Part shown: piece after piece, positions 39,100 through 50,486 of the stretch
How positions within the stretch are numbered: the first letter of the stretch is position 1
Layout of the letters: every line of letters starts with the position of its first letter
NCBI GenBank assembly: GCA_029251085.1
Contig: JAQXDZ010000050.1
Location: 1 to 64,000 of the forward strand
Direction: 5' to 3'
DNA from: Mariniblastus sp.
Lineage (GTDB): Bacteria > Planctomycetota > Planctomycetia > Pirellulales > Pirellulaceae
DNA: 64,000 nt
The notes under the pieces: model-generated
The model's database searches: none
The model's input: only the letters and a program-made list of their open reading frames with translations
Told to the model about the DNA's origin: nothing
Made by a program: the position numbers and the translations under genes

Positions 39100-40140
39100 A
39101 TGAGTTTTGCCCTTTCAGTTCGTCGTTACGTTTGTTTGGCGAGTGTCGCGCTACTCACTATTCTCGGTTGTGATAATGGTGGGTCCGAAGGTTTAAGTAT
39201 GTCCCAGCCATCGGCGACGAATCCCAGCGAAAAGTTAGTTGTTGACTCCCGGCGATTTGAGTTTGAATATGCTGCTGAAATTCAGGGTGTACCTGAAAAT
39301 GCATCGGTTCGGATTTGGTTCCCGGTCGCAGAGTCCAATCCGCAGCAAACGGTGGAATTACTAAGTTCAGATGTTCCTGGAGAGCTGTCGCTGCATCGTG
39401 ATGAAAAATATCAAAATCAGATTGGATACGTTGAACAGCAGATGGACGCAACTGGAGAGGGAGAAATTCGGTTTGGAGTCAAATATAAAATCGACCGAGT
39501 GGAGGCGGGCACTGACGGTTCCGAATTGTCATTGAACCGAAAACAGAATGACCTTTTTTTGAGTGCGAATGCAATGGTTCCTGTTGAGGGAAAGCCACAG
39601 GCTTTGCTTGCCGGTAAGCAGCTTCCTAAAGATCCGGTAGATGCCGGTTTGTTGCTGTACGAAACGGTTGAAAGTCACATGACCTACGACAAATCAAAAC
39701 CGGGATATGGCAAAGGCGATGCCGTTTGGGCCTGTGATAGCCAAACAGGAAACTGCACTGATTTTCATAGTTTATTTATTTCTCTTGCTCGCAGCCAACA
39801 GATTCCAGCAAAATTCGAGATTGGATTTCCAATCCCATCAGATCAACAGGAAGGTAAAGTTGGAGGCTACCATTGTTGGGCTTGGTTCCATGCCGATGGA
39901 ATCGGTTGGACACCCGTAGATATCTCAGAGGCAGATAAGAATCCGTCGATGAAGGATTATTATTTTGGTAAGTTATCCGCAGATAGGGTGACGTTTTCGA
40001 AGGGGCGTGATATCGAACTTGTTCCGAAGGCGGAGCAAGATCCGCTAAACTATTTCGTCTACCCGTACGTTGAAGTCAATGGAGAGACTTGGCCTAAAGA
40101 AAAAATCAAGTTGAATTTTTCTTTCAAAAACAGCCAGTAA
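39100..40140 (+). CDS. Transglutaminase-like domain lipoprotein
   Basis: VALLTILGCDNGG lipobox; GDAVWACDSQTGNCTDFHSLFISLARSQQIPAKFEIGFPIPSDQQEGKVGGYHCWAWFHADGIGWTPVDISEADK. Confidence 0.9.
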   Translation: MSFALSVRRYVCLASVALLTILGCDNGGSEGLSMSQPSATNPSEKLVVDSRRFEFEYAAEIQGVPENASVRIWFPVAESNPQQTVELLSSDVPGELSLHRDEKYQNQIGYVEQQMDATGEGEIRFGVKYKIDRVEAGTDGSELSLNRKQNDLFLSANAMVPVEGKPQALLAGKQLPKDPVDAGLLLYETVESHMTYDKSKPGYGKGDAVWACDSQTGNCTDFHSLFISLARSQQIPAKFEIGFPIPSDQQEGKVGGYHCWAWFHADGIGWTPVDISEADKNPSMKDYYFGKLSADRVTFSKGRDIELVPKAEQDPLNYFVYPYVEVNGETWPKEKIKLNFSFKNSQ

Positions 40141-40168
40141 CATTTCTCTCTGGTTAGGTAACTTAATT

Positions 40169-40435
40169 ATGAAACAGCACCGAACGATTGGCGTTTTTCT
40201 TCTCGCTTGCAGTGTTATCTGTTTCCTGATTGCCTGGGAACGTTACCATTCCGCAGTCCAGACTGCTCGGGAAATAGCACGCATCATTACGGAAATCGAA
40301 TACGAATCCGTTTCCACGCCGATTGAAACGACGGTCAGTGGGCTACTCGGAGTCGCACTGGCAGTCGCTGGCGTGGTACTAATTATGGAATACTTTCGCG
40401 AGAAAAATAAACCCGACGATCTGCTCAAGCCATAA
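40169..40435 (+). CDS. Small hypothetical membrane protein
   Basis: 88-aa ORF with two hydrophobic segments, 28 bp after transglutaminase gene on same strand. Confidence 0.55.
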   Translation: MKQHRTIGVFLLACSVICFLIAWERYHSAVQTAREIARIITEIEYESVSTPIETTVSGLLGVALAVAGVVLIMEYFREKNKPDDLLKP

Positions 40436-40450
40436 TCGTTCGGCTGTGAT

Positions 40451-41170
40451 CTAAAACTTAGGCCATTGTTTTCCAATAGCTTTTTGTTGGATCTGAGTAA
40501 GCTGTTTGATGCTTTTTTTGGCTAACTTGATGAGATCCGCTAATTCTGCCTCACTGAAAGTTGCCTCTTCTCCAGTGCCCTGAATTTCGACGAATTGGCC
40601 GCGGCCGGTCATGACGACGTTCATATCAACACTGGCGGCAAAATCCATAGGGTAATCCAAGTCGGTTACTGGTTTACCATCAACGATCCCAACGCTGATT
40701 GCTGCAATGGAATCGCGAAGCGGATAAACCTTGGGATCGGGGAGGTCTTTCTTGATGGAGTTGATGGCGTCTACCAAGGCAATCATTCCGCCGGTAATAC
40801 TGGCAGTACGAGTGCCGCCGTCGGCTTGGAGGACGTCGCAGTCGACTGTGATTTGGCGAGCGCCAAGTGCTTCGAGGTTCGCAACCGCGCGAAGGGATCT
40901 GCCGATGAGTCTTTGGATCTCCGTCGTCCGCCCGTCAACCTTGGATCGATCTCTTCTCTTTCGCGGGCTCGTACTTCCCGGGAGCATGTTGTACTCAGCC
41001 GTGATCCAACCTTTTTCTGAATTTCGCATCCAAGGCGGAACATCTTCGGAAACACTTGCTGTGCAAAGGACAACGGTCCCGCCACATTGGTAGAGGACGC
41101 TGCCCGGCGTCTTGTTGGTAAATTTACGTTTTACTTTGACGGGACGAATTTCGTTGGCTTTTCGAGTCAT
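40451..41170 (-). CDS. rph: Ribonuclease PH
   Basis: [88 protein letters not shown]. Confidence 0.96.
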   Translation of the reverse strand: MTRKANEIRPVKVKRKFTNKTPGSVLYQCGGTVVLCTASVSEDVPPWMRNSEKGWITAEYNMLPGSTSPRKRRDRSKVDGRTTEIQRLIGRSLRAVANLEALGARQITVDCDVLQADGGTRTASITGGMIALVDAINSIKKDLPDPKVYPLRDSIAAISVGIVDGKPVTDLDYPMDFAASVDMNVVMTGRGQFVEIQGTGEEATFSEAELADLIKLAKKSIKQLTQIQQKAIGKQWPKF

Positions 41171-41221
41171 GGTGTTTAGTTGTTGGGAGTTAATAGTTTA
41201 GGAGATGAATTTTGGATTGAG

Positions 41222-42160
41222 TCAGCACGGCAACTCGCTGCTTTTCGAAGCTTCGCTAAGTAACCAAACAACCAGTCCTTTTTGTGCGTGGAGTCGATTG
41301 TTCGCTTGTTGAATGATTGCGCTTTGCGGGCTGTCAATCACTTCAGAGGTAACTTCCTCGCCGCGTCTTGCGGGTAGGCAGTGTAAGAATTTAGCGCCGT
41401 CTCGAGCTGAGTCCATAATGTTTTGATTGACTTGGTAGTCAGCCAAGTCGGAAAGACGTTGTTTCGACTCTGCCTCTTGCCCCATGCTTGTCCAAACATC
41501 GGTGTAGACGAAAGCAGCATCGGCAGCCGCAGCGACAGCATCGCTCGTTTGAGTGATGATTGTCGAACCGGCGGCTTCATTGAGCTGGTCAATAAAGGCC
41601 GGATCAAATTGATATTTATCAGGTGCACCAATTCGAAGTGGAATGTTGAGCTTACTACAGGCTACTGCGAGACTGTAGGTAACGTTGTTGGCATCTCCAA
41701 GGTAGGCAACGCTCACATCGCTTAGCCCACCAGCTAATTCCTGGATTGTCAAAATGTCAGCGAGAGCCTGGCAGGGATGGGAAACATCGGTCAATCCGTT
41801 GATGATAGGGCACTCGCTGAACTTGGTAGCTTCGACGACTTGTTCGTGGCTTTTGGCGCGAATAACCAGAACGTCAAGGTAGCTGGTAAGAATGGGCATG
41901 AAGTCACAGAGCGGTTCCCGCTTGCCCCAACCGACATCTTCTCCAAGGAATAGTGCCGAGCCGCCTAGTTGTCGAATTAAGGTCTCAAAACTGACGCGTG
42001 TGCGGAGGGAGGGTTTTTCAAACAATAGGCCCATGACCTGATGTTCTAACAGCCCAGGTCGGTTGCCAGTGTTCAGCTTAGATTTTAGATCAACGGAAAT
42101 TTCCAGAACCCGACGAATTTCTTCGCTGGAAAGGTCGAACAGGGAAAGCACATGTCTCAT
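41222..42160 (-). CDS. argF: Ornithine carbamoyltransferase
   Basis: FEKPSLRTRVSFE, VINGLTDVSHPCQALAD equivalent, VAYLGDANNVTYSL, FLHCLPARRGEEVT. Confidence 0.95.
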   Translation of the reverse strand: MRHVLSLFDLSSEEIRRVLEISVDLKSKLNTGNRPGLLEHQVMGLLFEKPSLRTRVSFETLIRQLGGSALFLGEDVGWGKREPLCDFMPILTSYLDVLVIRAKSHEQVVEATKFSECPIINGLTDVSHPCQALADILTIQELAGGLSDVSVAYLGDANNVTYSLAVACSKLNIPLRIGAPDKYQFDPAFIDQLNEAAGSTIITQTSDAVAAAADAAFVYTDVWTSMGQEAESKQRLSDLADYQVNQNIMDSARDGAKFLHCLPARRGEEVTSEVIDSPQSAIIQQANNRLHAQKGLVVWLLSEASKSSELPC

Positions 42161-42207
42161 GCGATGTCCTTTTGCGTATCTCAGAGAGATGGTTGGAGGA
42201 TTCAGGC

Positions 42208-43083
42208 CTAGTTGGAAATGACGGTTCCGATGCCGTTGCTTGTATAAACTTCGAGCAATAATCCATGCCGCAGCGAACCATTGACGATATGAACTTTTCG
42301 AACTCCGCGGTCAATTGTTTCAAGGCACGCTTCGACTTTGGGGATCATTCCGTCTGAAATTGTCCCATCGGCGATTAGCTCCAAGGCTTCGGACTTTGTA
42401 AGACTCGAAATAATTGAATCTGGATCGGAGGGGTCTCGAAGAACTCCGGGAACATCTGACAAAATTACGAGTTTGTCTGCGTTCAATTCTTGCGCAAGTT
42501 TAGTTGCAACCGTGTCGGCGTTCACGTTTAACTTTTGCCCATCGGCATCGACACACATCGAGGGGATGAACGGGGTTTGCCCGGCGTAGCAAAGATTATC
42601 AATGACCAATCGGTCGATTTTTGTGATTTCCCCGACGAATCCGAGGTCGACGGGTTGCCCATCGGTATCGTTAAGGACAAGTTTTTTGCCGGTTAAAACT
42701 GGAGTCGAATCAAAATTCAGGGTCATCGCCCGACCACCAATTTTTTCGAACTCGTCGGCCAAGAATTGATTCGTTTCTTGTGCCAGGACCCGTTCGACAA
42801 TGTCGAGCGTCGGGGCATCGGTGTATCTTCTGCCTTCGACAAATCGCGGTTCGATCCCGGCCTCTTTCATGGCAGCAGAAATCCGACTGCCTGCTCCGTG
42901 GACAACAACGGGTCGCATTCCCACGGTTTCCATAAAATGAATGTCGAGCAAGATATGGTGGAGTGCGTCGATGTCATCGAGTATGCTTCCACCAAGTTTG
43001 ATGACAGTGGTTTTGTCCCGAAACATTCGGATCCAGCCGAGTGCTTCGATCAAAGTGTTCGCTTTTTGAATTGCCTGTTCCAC
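42208..43083 (-). CDS. argB: Acetylglutamate kinase
   Basis: [85 protein letters not shown] start; upstream of argF. Confidence 0.94.
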   Translation of the reverse strand: MEQAIQKANTLIEALGWIRMFRDKTTVIKLGGSILDDIDALHHILLDIHFMETVGMRPVVVHGAGSRISAAMKEAGIEPRFVEGRRYTDAPTLDIVERVLAQETNQFLADEFEKIGGRAMTLNFDSTPVLTGKKLVLNDTDGQPVDLGFVGEITKIDRLVIDNLCYAGQTPFIPSMCVDADGQKLNVNADTVATKLAQELNADKLVILSDVPGVLRDPSDPDSIISSLTKSEALELIADGTISDGMIPKVEACLETIDRGVRKVHIVNGSLRHGLLLEVYTSNGIGTVISN

Positions 43084-43294
43084 GATGTTCGTTTCTTTTG
43101 AGAGTCTAGTTTACGTCTTGCGTAGAGAATTCGGGGAATGGGAAAGCTCACCATCCTAGAATCTACGATGCACAGGTGCAAGTTGTCGGTGGTTCACCGT
43201 CAAATTGAAAAATCCCAGAGTCTGAAATCAGGTCTGGGGAGGTTTACTGGTGTGCCTAATGATTGAAATCGTTTGCTCGGTCGATCGCTGGAGG

Positions 43295-46200
43295 TCACGC
43301 GATCGCAGCGTCCTCGTCGGTGATTTTTTCCCATTCACGAGCTAAGATCTCTACCGAATCGCGAATTTGCTTTTCAGTGTGTGCTGCAGTCATGAAAATT
43401 CGAACCCGAGTTTCTTTTTCCGGTACGGCGGGATAAAGGATGGGTTGAGCATTGATTCCATGATCGTACAAGGCTTCCGAAAGCCGCAAGGCTAAGAGCG
43501 AGTGCCCCGTGATGATTGGAATGATTGCAGTCCCCTGCGCCATCCCGGTATCGAGACCGGCCTCCTTCGCGAGGCTTAAGAACAGGCTTGCGTTTGACTG
43601 CAGCTTAGCGACCAATTCAGGTCGTTTCTGTAAAACGCGAAGGGAGCCAAGTGCCGCCCCGACATTGGCCGGAGGCATACCTGCGGCAAACACATAACCC
43701 GGAGTGGTGTAACGTAGGTACTCAATTAATGAGCGGGAGGCTCCCACGAATCCGCCACAACTGCCGAAAGATTTACTAAGAGTGCCCATCCAGCACTCGA
43801 TATCATCGCGTTGCACGTCATAGACTTCCCCCAGTCCTCGTCCCGTCTCGCCCAGTGTGCCAATGGAGTGGGCTTCATCAAGATATAGCCAGGCCTTGTA
43901 CCTTTTCTTGATCTCGATGAACTTTGGAAGATCGGGGTAATCCCCGTCCATGCTGTAAAGCCCTTCGATGATGATCAATACTCGCCGGTACTCCCCGCGG
44001 CAACTCCGCAGAATATTTTCCAAGTCTTCCCAGTTATTGTGTTCAAAAGGGCGACGCTGGGCGCCCGAAAGCATCGCACCTTGAATCAGGCTGTTGTGGG
44101 CGAAACTGTCGTGAAGAATCAAATCGCCGCGTCCAACTAGATGCCCAATAACAGATTCATTGCAGCCATGTCCACCTGGAAATGTAATCACGTCTTCTAC
44201 CCCGAGGAAATCGGAGAGCTCTTTTTCGAGTTGCTTGTGAATTGTTTTTTCACCTGAAACAATTCGACTGGCAGAAACACTGGTGCCGAAGTTGTCGATT
44301 GCGTTCTTCGCAGAGAGATTTACCTCGGGGTCCCCGGAAAGTCCCAGATAGTTGTAGCTGGCGTAGGAAATTAATTGTTTCCCATCAATTTCAGTCGTAT
44401 CGCTAATCCGCCCCTCGTGGACGCTGAAAAATGGGTTTCGAATTCCTGAATCTTCGATCCTTTTTCTCAGACTTTGAAGACGCATGAATTCCGGCATCTT
44501 TTCCAGTTTGTAGAACGATTCAGGAACCTCGCCGTTCGTTTTTTTAGTTCCCGCATACTTCTGGATAGCGGTGGCAACCTCGCGGACAGTCTCAATGTCC
44601 TGGAGAACGTGTTCCGGTATTTTTCCACCGAAGGCCCGCTCAAGCGATTGAGCGACATCGAGTCGGGCCAGCGAATCAAGCCCCAGTTCAAGAATGTTCG
44701 TGTCAATTTCAACCGTTTGGGCTTTGTCGGTCAGTGCGGCATGCACCTGTTCGATCACAGCTTGTACGACTTCGGGAGCGAGTTCGGAGTCAGCGAGAGT
44801 CTCGCCGTCAATCTCTGCCGGAGCGTATTCCTGGTTCACTTCTGTGTTTTGAGATTCTTCCCAAAGGCACCAACGTGCGATGACATGGATGTCCTCTCCG
44901 TTTTCAAAGTTCCGCTTGCAAGCGTGTCGCTGGACCTTGCCGGATGAAGTTTTGGGAACACTATGGGCTCGGACAAGGACGATTGCATCTGGAGGCAGAT
45001 CGTGCTCGAGGGCAACCGACGTGCGGATGCTTTTAATGACGCTCTCCCATTTATCCTTAGCCGGGCTGCGCTCGATCTCGCAAACAATCACGAGGTGCTC
45101 GCGATCCCAACGGGTCACCGAAAACGCCGCCGCTCCACCTGAGCGTGTTAGCGGATGACAAAGTTCAACCGTATTCTCGATGTCCTGCGGGTATCGATTT
45201 GCACCGCGGACAATGATCATGTCCTTCAGTCGACCGGTGACAAATAATTCGCCACGATCCATGAAGCCAAGGTCTCCGGAACGCACGTAGTGTTTGCCAT
45301 TGTCCGGTTTCAGTCGAGCCCGAAACGTTTCTTGAGTTTCTTGTTCTCTTTGCCAGTAACCCTGACCGCAGCTTGGACTGTTGATCCAAATTTCCCCGAT
45401 TTTGTCGTCGGGGAGCGGTGTATGATTTTCTGGGTGGACGATCAGAACTTCTTCCTCTTCGAGTACCTTGCCGCAACCAACTAATTTCCGAGCGTTTTCA
45501 TGATTTTCATCAATCGGCAGAACGCGATGCTCAACCAGTTCGTATTTGTCGAAAGGTCTTACAATCGGTGCTTCCTCGTCCGATCCACCGGTAACGATCA
45601 ATGTTGTTTCGGCCATCCCGTAACAGGGATAGAAAGCTTCTGGGCTAAATCCATAGGGGGCAAATTTCTCCGTAAAACGTTCCATCACCGCAGCACTTAC
45701 CGGTTCGGCACCGTTGAACGCGACTTTCCAATGTGAGAGATCAAGTCCCTCGCAATCCTCTTCGTTGATTTTCATCGTACACCACGCATAGGCAAAGTTT
45801 GGGCCTCCGCTAGCGATTGATTTGTACTTTGAGATGGCTCGCAACCAACGGATCGGTCGAGTAAGAAATGCCACGGGTGACATTAAGTTATCTTCAGTTC
45901 CGCAATACATTGGATTGAGAATTCCCCCCACAAGCCCCATGTCGTGGTAGGTTGGAAGCCAGCTGCAGATGGAACCCTTGAATCGACCTGTTTGGAATGC
46001 TCTGGTGATCATTCGGCAGTTCGCAATCAAATTCCGATGGCTTAACATGACTCCTTTGGGAGAACCGGTTGACCCCGATGTGTACTGAATCAAACCGAGG
46101 TCATCGAGTGAAGCTTTCGGCTTGACCCAGTCGTTGGCGAATTCTGCGGCGACCGACTCGGTTGATAACCACGCAATTCGCTGCAAGCCCGGAGAGTCTT

Positions 46201-46612
46201 TTATCCACTTCTCACAACTCTTGATCACCGAAGAAATTGAAATGGCGACGGACGCCTGCGCGTCATCTGAGATGGCACCGATCCGTGCCATGTTGCGATT
46301 GCGACGAGGTGGGAAAGCAGGGATGGGAGTTACTGCGGCGTAGTGACAACCAAAAAATGCAACAATGAATTCGAGCCCTGGCGGGTACATCATCAGTGCT
46401 CGTTTGCCGGCATAGCCCTTGGAGACGAGCATCGCCGCAACAGCTTTTGCTTGGACGTCTAGCTCTGCAAAAGTTAATGTTTTAATTTCGCCATCACCGC
46501 CGATAAAACGGTAGGCAATTTTCTCTGGCTGCGCAGCAGCCCAGTAACGTAGCCGATCCAGAAAATTGGTTTCGGGCGGCGAGTAAGGTGCAAATAGTTC
46601 TTCAAGTTTCAC
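43295..46612 (-). CDS. Fatty acyl-AMP ligase / acyl carrier protein / alpha-oxoamine synthase (KBL/SPT/BioF-like) fusion
   Basis: FAAL: LIQYTSGSTGSPKGVMLSHRNL, YVRSGDLGFMDRGELFVTGRLKDMIIVRGANRYPQDIE; ACP: ILELGLDSLARLDVAQSL; AOS: YNYLGLSGDPEV, LYLDEAHSIGTLGETGRGLGE, GTLSKSFGSCGGFVGAS. Confidence 0.92.
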   Translation of the reverse strand: MKLEELFAPYSPPETNFLDRLRYWAAAQPEKIAYRFIGGDGEIKTLTFAELDVQAKAVAAMLVSKGYAGKRALMMYPPGLEFIVAFFGCHYAAVTPIPAFPPRRNRNMARIGAISDDAQASVAISISSVIKSCEKWIKDSPGLQRIAWLSTESVAAEFANDWVKPKASLDDLGLIQYTSGSTGSPKGVMLSHRNLIANCRMITRAFQTGRFKGSICSWLPTYHDMGLVGGILNPMYCGTEDNLMSPVAFLTRPIRWLRAISKYKSIASGGPNFAYAWCTMKINEEDCEGLDLSHWKVAFNGAEPVSAAVMERFTEKFAPYGFSPEAFYPCYGMAETTLIVTGGSDEEAPIVRPFDKYELVEHRVLPIDENHENARKLVGCGKVLEEEEVLIVHPENHTPLPDDKIGEIWINSPSCGQGYWQREQETQETFRARLKPDNGKHYVRSGDLGFMDRGELFVTGRLKDMIIVRGANRYPQDIENTVELCHPLTRSGGAAAFSVTRWDREHLVIVCEIERSPAKDKWESVIKSIRTSVALEHDLPPDAIVLVRAHSVPKTSSGKVQRHACKRNFENGEDIHVIARWCLWEESQNTEVNQEYAPAEIDGETLADSELAPEVVQAVIEQVHAALTDKAQTVEIDTNILELGLDSLARLDVAQSLERAFGGKIPEHVLQDIETVREVATAIQKYAGTKKTNGEVPESFYKLEKMPEFMRLQSLRKRIEDSGIRNPFFSVHEGRISDTTEIDGKQLISYASYNYLGLSGDPEVNLSAKNAIDNFGTSVSASRIVSGEKTIHKQLEKELSDFLGVEDVITFPGGHGCNESVIGHLVGRGDLILHDSFAHNSLIQGAMLSGAQRRPFEHNNWEDLENILRSCRGEYRRVLIIIEGLYSMDGDYPDLPKFIEIKKRYKAWLYLDEAHSIGTLGETGRGLGEVYDVQRDDIECWMGTLSKSFGSCGGFVGASRSLIEYLRYTTPGYVFAAGMPPANVGAALGSLRVLQKRPELVAKLQSNASLFLSLAKEAGLDTGMAQGTAIIPIITGHSLLALRLSEALYDHGINAQPILYPAVPEKETRVRIFMTAAHTEKQIRDSVEILAREWEKITDEDAAIA

Positions 46613-47102
46613 AGGGATTCAACTCCGAGTTCCATCGTGGATTGCCCGAGGCAGTAAAAGACCTGAGAGCCCGCCAAAATGAACGTGCGAACTAAGGTCT
46701 CCGGTGCCTCCAAGCGGTAGAAATCTAATCGCCGCAAGACGCGACTGGTAGTAATTTCTCGCAAACACTGTCGCATAAGTATAGCAGTTTCCCATCTCAT
46801 GTTCAGGGCTACTTTTTTTCAGAAAATCCCGCGGATTCTCCGTTTTCGATACAGTCTGGAAATTCCTCAGCCTTTCACAATTTGTGCAATTTTCAGAATG
46901 AGATAGCTTAAATCGTTCACCATCCGGGGTGAATTGCGATCAGCGGACGCAAGGCAGCTTTTGCGATCGTCACCGACCTATAACCACCAATACAAGATAG
47001 TAATTAACAACTACGTAATCCAAATTTCGAAACGATGCCTAGAGGAGCTGACAAAGCGTTTTGATTCGGTATTGTTTCGGCTTTTGAGATACCCCAAACG
47101 GT

Positions 47103-47678
47103 TCAAGTCATCATTCTATTTGACGCCGGCCTTAATTCACGGATCGTCAGGTGTTGCTCGAGGCGAACGGCCGGGCGGAGGTCGCTCTCGAGAAAACGTC
47201 GCTGCATCGGTATCTCGTTAGCGGAAAGGCGGAACTCGACCGTTCGTTTGGTGCGATTCCAGAGAATATCGATGACGCAAGCGATCTGAGGCTTCAATTT
47301 GCCGCTCTGAGATTTGACTTCGACCCGATCTCCAATCTCGATTTCCTGCTGGGGGACTTCCAACCACAGTGCCGGTTTTCCCCGGAAGCACCGCGCGCCA
47401 TACTGGAATTTAGAGAACCCGAGTTCTCGGTCGGAAGCGTTTTCACAATCGCTGCGTAAAAAAACACGGTCACTCGGAATTAGACAATCCGCGATTTCAA
47501 CATCGTCAGAGTGAACCCAGGACGGAGTTTGCTCTGTCCACCAGAGAAAAACGCCAAACTTCCCCGGTTGTTTCAGATCACTGCTTGCGACTTGGATTCT
47601 CGACACGTCTTCTTCCGAAGGGCCTGAGTCCCAAGAAAACGGAATCGAGGAGTTCTGATTGTTCTTCTTAGTTTTCAA
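47103..47678 (-). CDS. Hypothetical protein
   Basis: 191-aa ORF with normal coding composition; C-terminal beta-rich segment IGDRVEVKSQSGKLKPQIACVIDILWN. Confidence 0.5.
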   Translation of the reverse strand: MKTKKNNQNSSIPFSWDSGPSEEDVSRIQVASSDLKQPGKFGVFLWWTEQTPSWVHSDDVEIADCLIPSDRVFLRSDCENASDRELGFSKFQYGARCFRGKPALWLEVPQQEIEIGDRVEVKSQSGKLKPQIACVIDILWNRTKRTVEFRLSANEIPMQRRFLESDLRPAVRLEQHLTIRELRPASNRMMT

Positions 47679-47760
47679 TCTGGAAACCTCGATCGCACAT
47701 TAAACAGTCGATGCTGTCGTCTGCTACTAAAAGGCGGCAAATGTAATCGCAGAGAAACGA

Positions 47761-47787
47761 AAAAAGCACGGGGTTAACCGTGCTTTT
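47761..47787 (-). terminator. Rho-independent terminator downstream of gap
   Basis: AAAAGCACGG-GGTTAA-CCGTGCTTTT perfect 10-bp stem. Confidence 0.82.
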
Positions 47788-47837
47788 ACCCTACTCGGAG
47801 AACCGAGATTGTGGCCGTGATATCTCTGGAAAAATGA

Positions 47838-48860
47838 TTATTTTCCAATGCGAGCGATTAGGTCAGCAGTCCGCGAACTGTAACCCCATTCGTTATCGTA
47901 CCAGCTGATAACCTTCACCATGTTCGACTCACCTGGCAAGGATTTTGTCATATCAGCAGCAAAAATTGAGCTGTGAGGGTTGTCGATGATGTCTGTTGAA
48001 ACGATTGGATCTTCGGTGTACTCAAGCACACCTTTCATTGGTCCATCGGCAGCAGCTTTGATCGCCGCATTGATTTCTTCAGCTGTAGCTGACTTTGCTA
48101 AGTTGACAGTCAGGTCGACGACACTTCCCGTTGGAACAGGGACACGCATTGCCATTCCAGTCAATTTCCCTTTGAGCTCAGGGATAACCAAAGCGACGGC
48201 TTCGGCAGCACCAGTTGAAGTTGGGATAATATTCAGAGCCGCGGCACGTGACCGGTAGGGATCCTTGTGAGGAGCGTCCAGAACATTTTGGTCGTTGGTG
48301 TAACCATGAATCGTTGTCATTAATCCGGCGGTGATTCCAAACGTGTCGTTCAGAACTTTGGCTACCGGTGCAAGGCAGTTGGTGGTGCAGCTTGCGTTAG
48401 AGATGCATTTCATATCGTCAGTGATTTGGTCGTCATTGACGCCAAGAACGCATGTCAGATCGGGAGCATCTTTCGCAGGAGCGCTGATGACAACCTTACG
48501 AGCACCAGCGGTGAGGTGAGAGTCATAACCGCCGCGCGACTCAGTCGCTCGGTTGCAGAAGACTCCAGTACTTTCTACGACAACGTCGACCTTCATTTCG
48601 CCCCAAGGCAACTTGGCAGGATCGCGTTCTTCGAAAACGCGGATCTTGTCACCGTTGACGATAAGGTTCTCGTCGTCGAAATCGACAGTGCCCGGAAATC
48701 GTCCGTGGATACTGTCGTACTTGAGCAAGTTTGCTAACGACTTGTTATTTGTGAGGTCGTTGACTGCGACGACGTCAAACTCGTCGCTTCGACTCATCAA
48801 GTTACGGAACGTTAAACGCCCGATACGACCGAAACCATTAATTGCAACTCGAATCGCCAC
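47838..48860 (-). CDS. gap: Type I glyceraldehyde-3-phosphate dehydrogenase
   Basis: [64 protein letters not shown]. Confidence 0.97.
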   Translation of the reverse strand: MAIRVAINGFGRIGRLTFRNLMSRSDEFDVVAVNDLTNNKSLANLLKYDSIHGRFPGTVDFDDENLIVNGDKIRVFEERDPAKLPWGEMKVDVVVESTGVFCNRATESRGGYDSHLTAGARKVVISAPAKDAPDLTCVLGVNDDQITDDMKCISNASCTTNCLAPVAKVLNDTFGITAGLMTTIHGYTNDQNVLDAPHKDPYRSRAAALNIIPTSTGAAEAVALVIPELKGKLTGMAMRVPVPTGSVVDLTVNLAKSATAEEINAAIKAAADGPMKGVLEYTEDPIVSTDIIDNPHSSIFAADMTKSLPGESNMVKVISWYDNEWGYSSRTADLIARIGK

Positions 48861-49045
48861 GACATTTCTCCAATATTGGTCAGTAATTCAAAATCAAATT
48901 TTTTTGGTGTAGTATAAAACAGCGCCCACGAATCAAACGTAATGGTCGATGCTTGTTCCGTGACGATAACAAATTCTCGTAAACTACGGCAAGTGGGCGA
49001 TATAATCGGTACCGCTGTTAAACCTGCTTTGGACTGCCCAAACCT

Positions 49046-49921
49046 ATGAAAAATGATCGTAGAAATTCGGCAAAGGTTGGCTCGAATAGGGCGAATTGGC
49101 AGATTCCTCGTGGAGTAACCGCCTCGAATTGGGAATACGCCCAGGCGAACCACATATCGACGGGATATGATGAATTCCTCCATGACGATCCATTAACCAT
49201 GGTCGACAGGCAGATCCTCAACCGTTACTTGCCAGATCGTAATAGCGAAACTGAAAAAATTGCGAATTCGAACAAGCCGCTCATCGCAGATTTTGGCTGC
49301 GGAAACGGGCGAACGCTAATCCCGCTGTTAAACCGGGGCTACCAAGGGGTTGGCATTGATTTATCGATTCCAATGCTAAACGCTTTTCAAAAAAAAATCG
49401 GGATCGACCCGAATAGAGAAGAGTTAGGTTCGAATACAGGTGAAAACGACTGTTTTTGGATTCAGGCAAACCTTGTCGAATTGGAAGGAATTGTTGACGG
49501 GGCATTTGATCATGGTCTCAGTCTGTTTAGCACATTGGGGATGATTCGCGGGCATGAAAACAGGTTGCTGTTTTTAAGGCACGCGCGACGAACCATTAAG
49601 CCAGGAGGTTGGTTTATCCTGCATGCCCATAATGTTTGGTACCAACTGAGATATCCCGGTGGTCTTCGTTGGGCTCTAGGGAATGGTCTCCGCGCGATTC
49701 GAGGGAAATCTGAATTTGGTGATCGTGAGTCAAATTATCGCGGCATTAATAAGATGTTCATTCACAGTTTCCGACGTAGGGAATTAGTCCGGGCATTGTC
49801 GCATGCAGGATTTCGTGAGTTCGATTGGTTTGGGGTTAGTCCGCATCAAGAGCAGCCAGTCGACGGTCTTCCTGTCGGGCATCCCCTGCGATTGGTGGGC
49901 TGGGTTGTGGCCTGCCGGTAA
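49046..49921 (+). CDS. Class I SAM-dependent methyltransferase
   Basis: LIADFGCGNGRTLIPLLNRGYQGVGIDLSIPMLNAFQKK; ANLVELEGIVDGAFDHGLSLFSTLGMI; RTIKPGGWFILHAHN. Confidence 0.88.
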   Translation: MKNDRRNSAKVGSNRANWQIPRGVTASNWEYAQANHISTGYDEFLHDDPLTMVDRQILNRYLPDRNSETEKIANSNKPLIADFGCGNGRTLIPLLNRGYQGVGIDLSIPMLNAFQKKIGIDPNREELGSNTGENDCFWIQANLVELEGIVDGAFDHGLSLFSTLGMIRGHENRLLFLRHARRTIKPGGWFILHAHNVWYQLRYPGGLRWALGNGLRAIRGKSEFGDRESNYRGINKMFIHSFRRRELVRALSHAGFREFDWFGVSPHQEQPVDGLPVGHPLRLVGWVVACR

Positions 49922-50177
49922 ATTACTTCTATCACTGTTTTGAATCTGCGATTGTTAGTGTGTATTAAATTATGTTTCGGATGCTCGTGCATCGGCTCAA
50001 GCGTAGCGGGCTCGGTTTTGAACTTGTTAAGTGCACGCCTTTCCCAATAAAAAAACAACGCGTCGTGGTGAACGACTTTCATTGGCTTGGAAGATTGGAT
50101 TGCCTGGGAACTTTGTGGCAACACGACACCGTGGTATATTCGTGACTTAGTCTGGCAATTGACGGAGAGGATTAACT

Positions 50178-50486
50178 ATGACGCGGCGAGAGCAATTGGA
50201 ATCGATGCTTGCGGATTCACCAGAAGACACATTTCTTCGGTATGCTCTCGCGATGGAGCTCGAGGGTGAAGGTGAGAATGAGCGTAGCCTTTCGCTTCAT
50301 CGGGGACTAATTGAAGATGAACCGCCCTACGTCCCTTCGTTTTTCATGAGCGGACAGCAACTGGCAGATCTTGAACGGACAGAAGAAGCCGTAGAGATTC
50401 TCAAGCAGGGAATAGAGCAGGCAGGGTTGCAAGGGAACGACCACGCGAAGGCAGAGATGATCTCATTTTTGCAGTCGCTCGAATGA
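50178..50486 (+). CDS. Small TPR-like protein
   Basis: MTRREQLESMLADSPEDTFLRYALAMELEGEGENERSLSLHRGLIEDEPPYVPSFFMSGQQLADLERTEEAVEILKQGIEQA. Confidence 0.8.
   Translation: MTRREQLESMLADSPEDTFLRYALAMELEGEGENERSLSLHRGLIEDEPPYVPSFFMSGQQLADLERTEEAVEILKQGIEQAGLQGNDHAKAEMISFLQSLE

Noticed and set aside
46609-46800. 63-aa minus-strand ORF upstream of the FAAL fusion
   Set aside because: No signal peptide or domain, short, overlaps the start region of the downstream gene; probably leader sequence.
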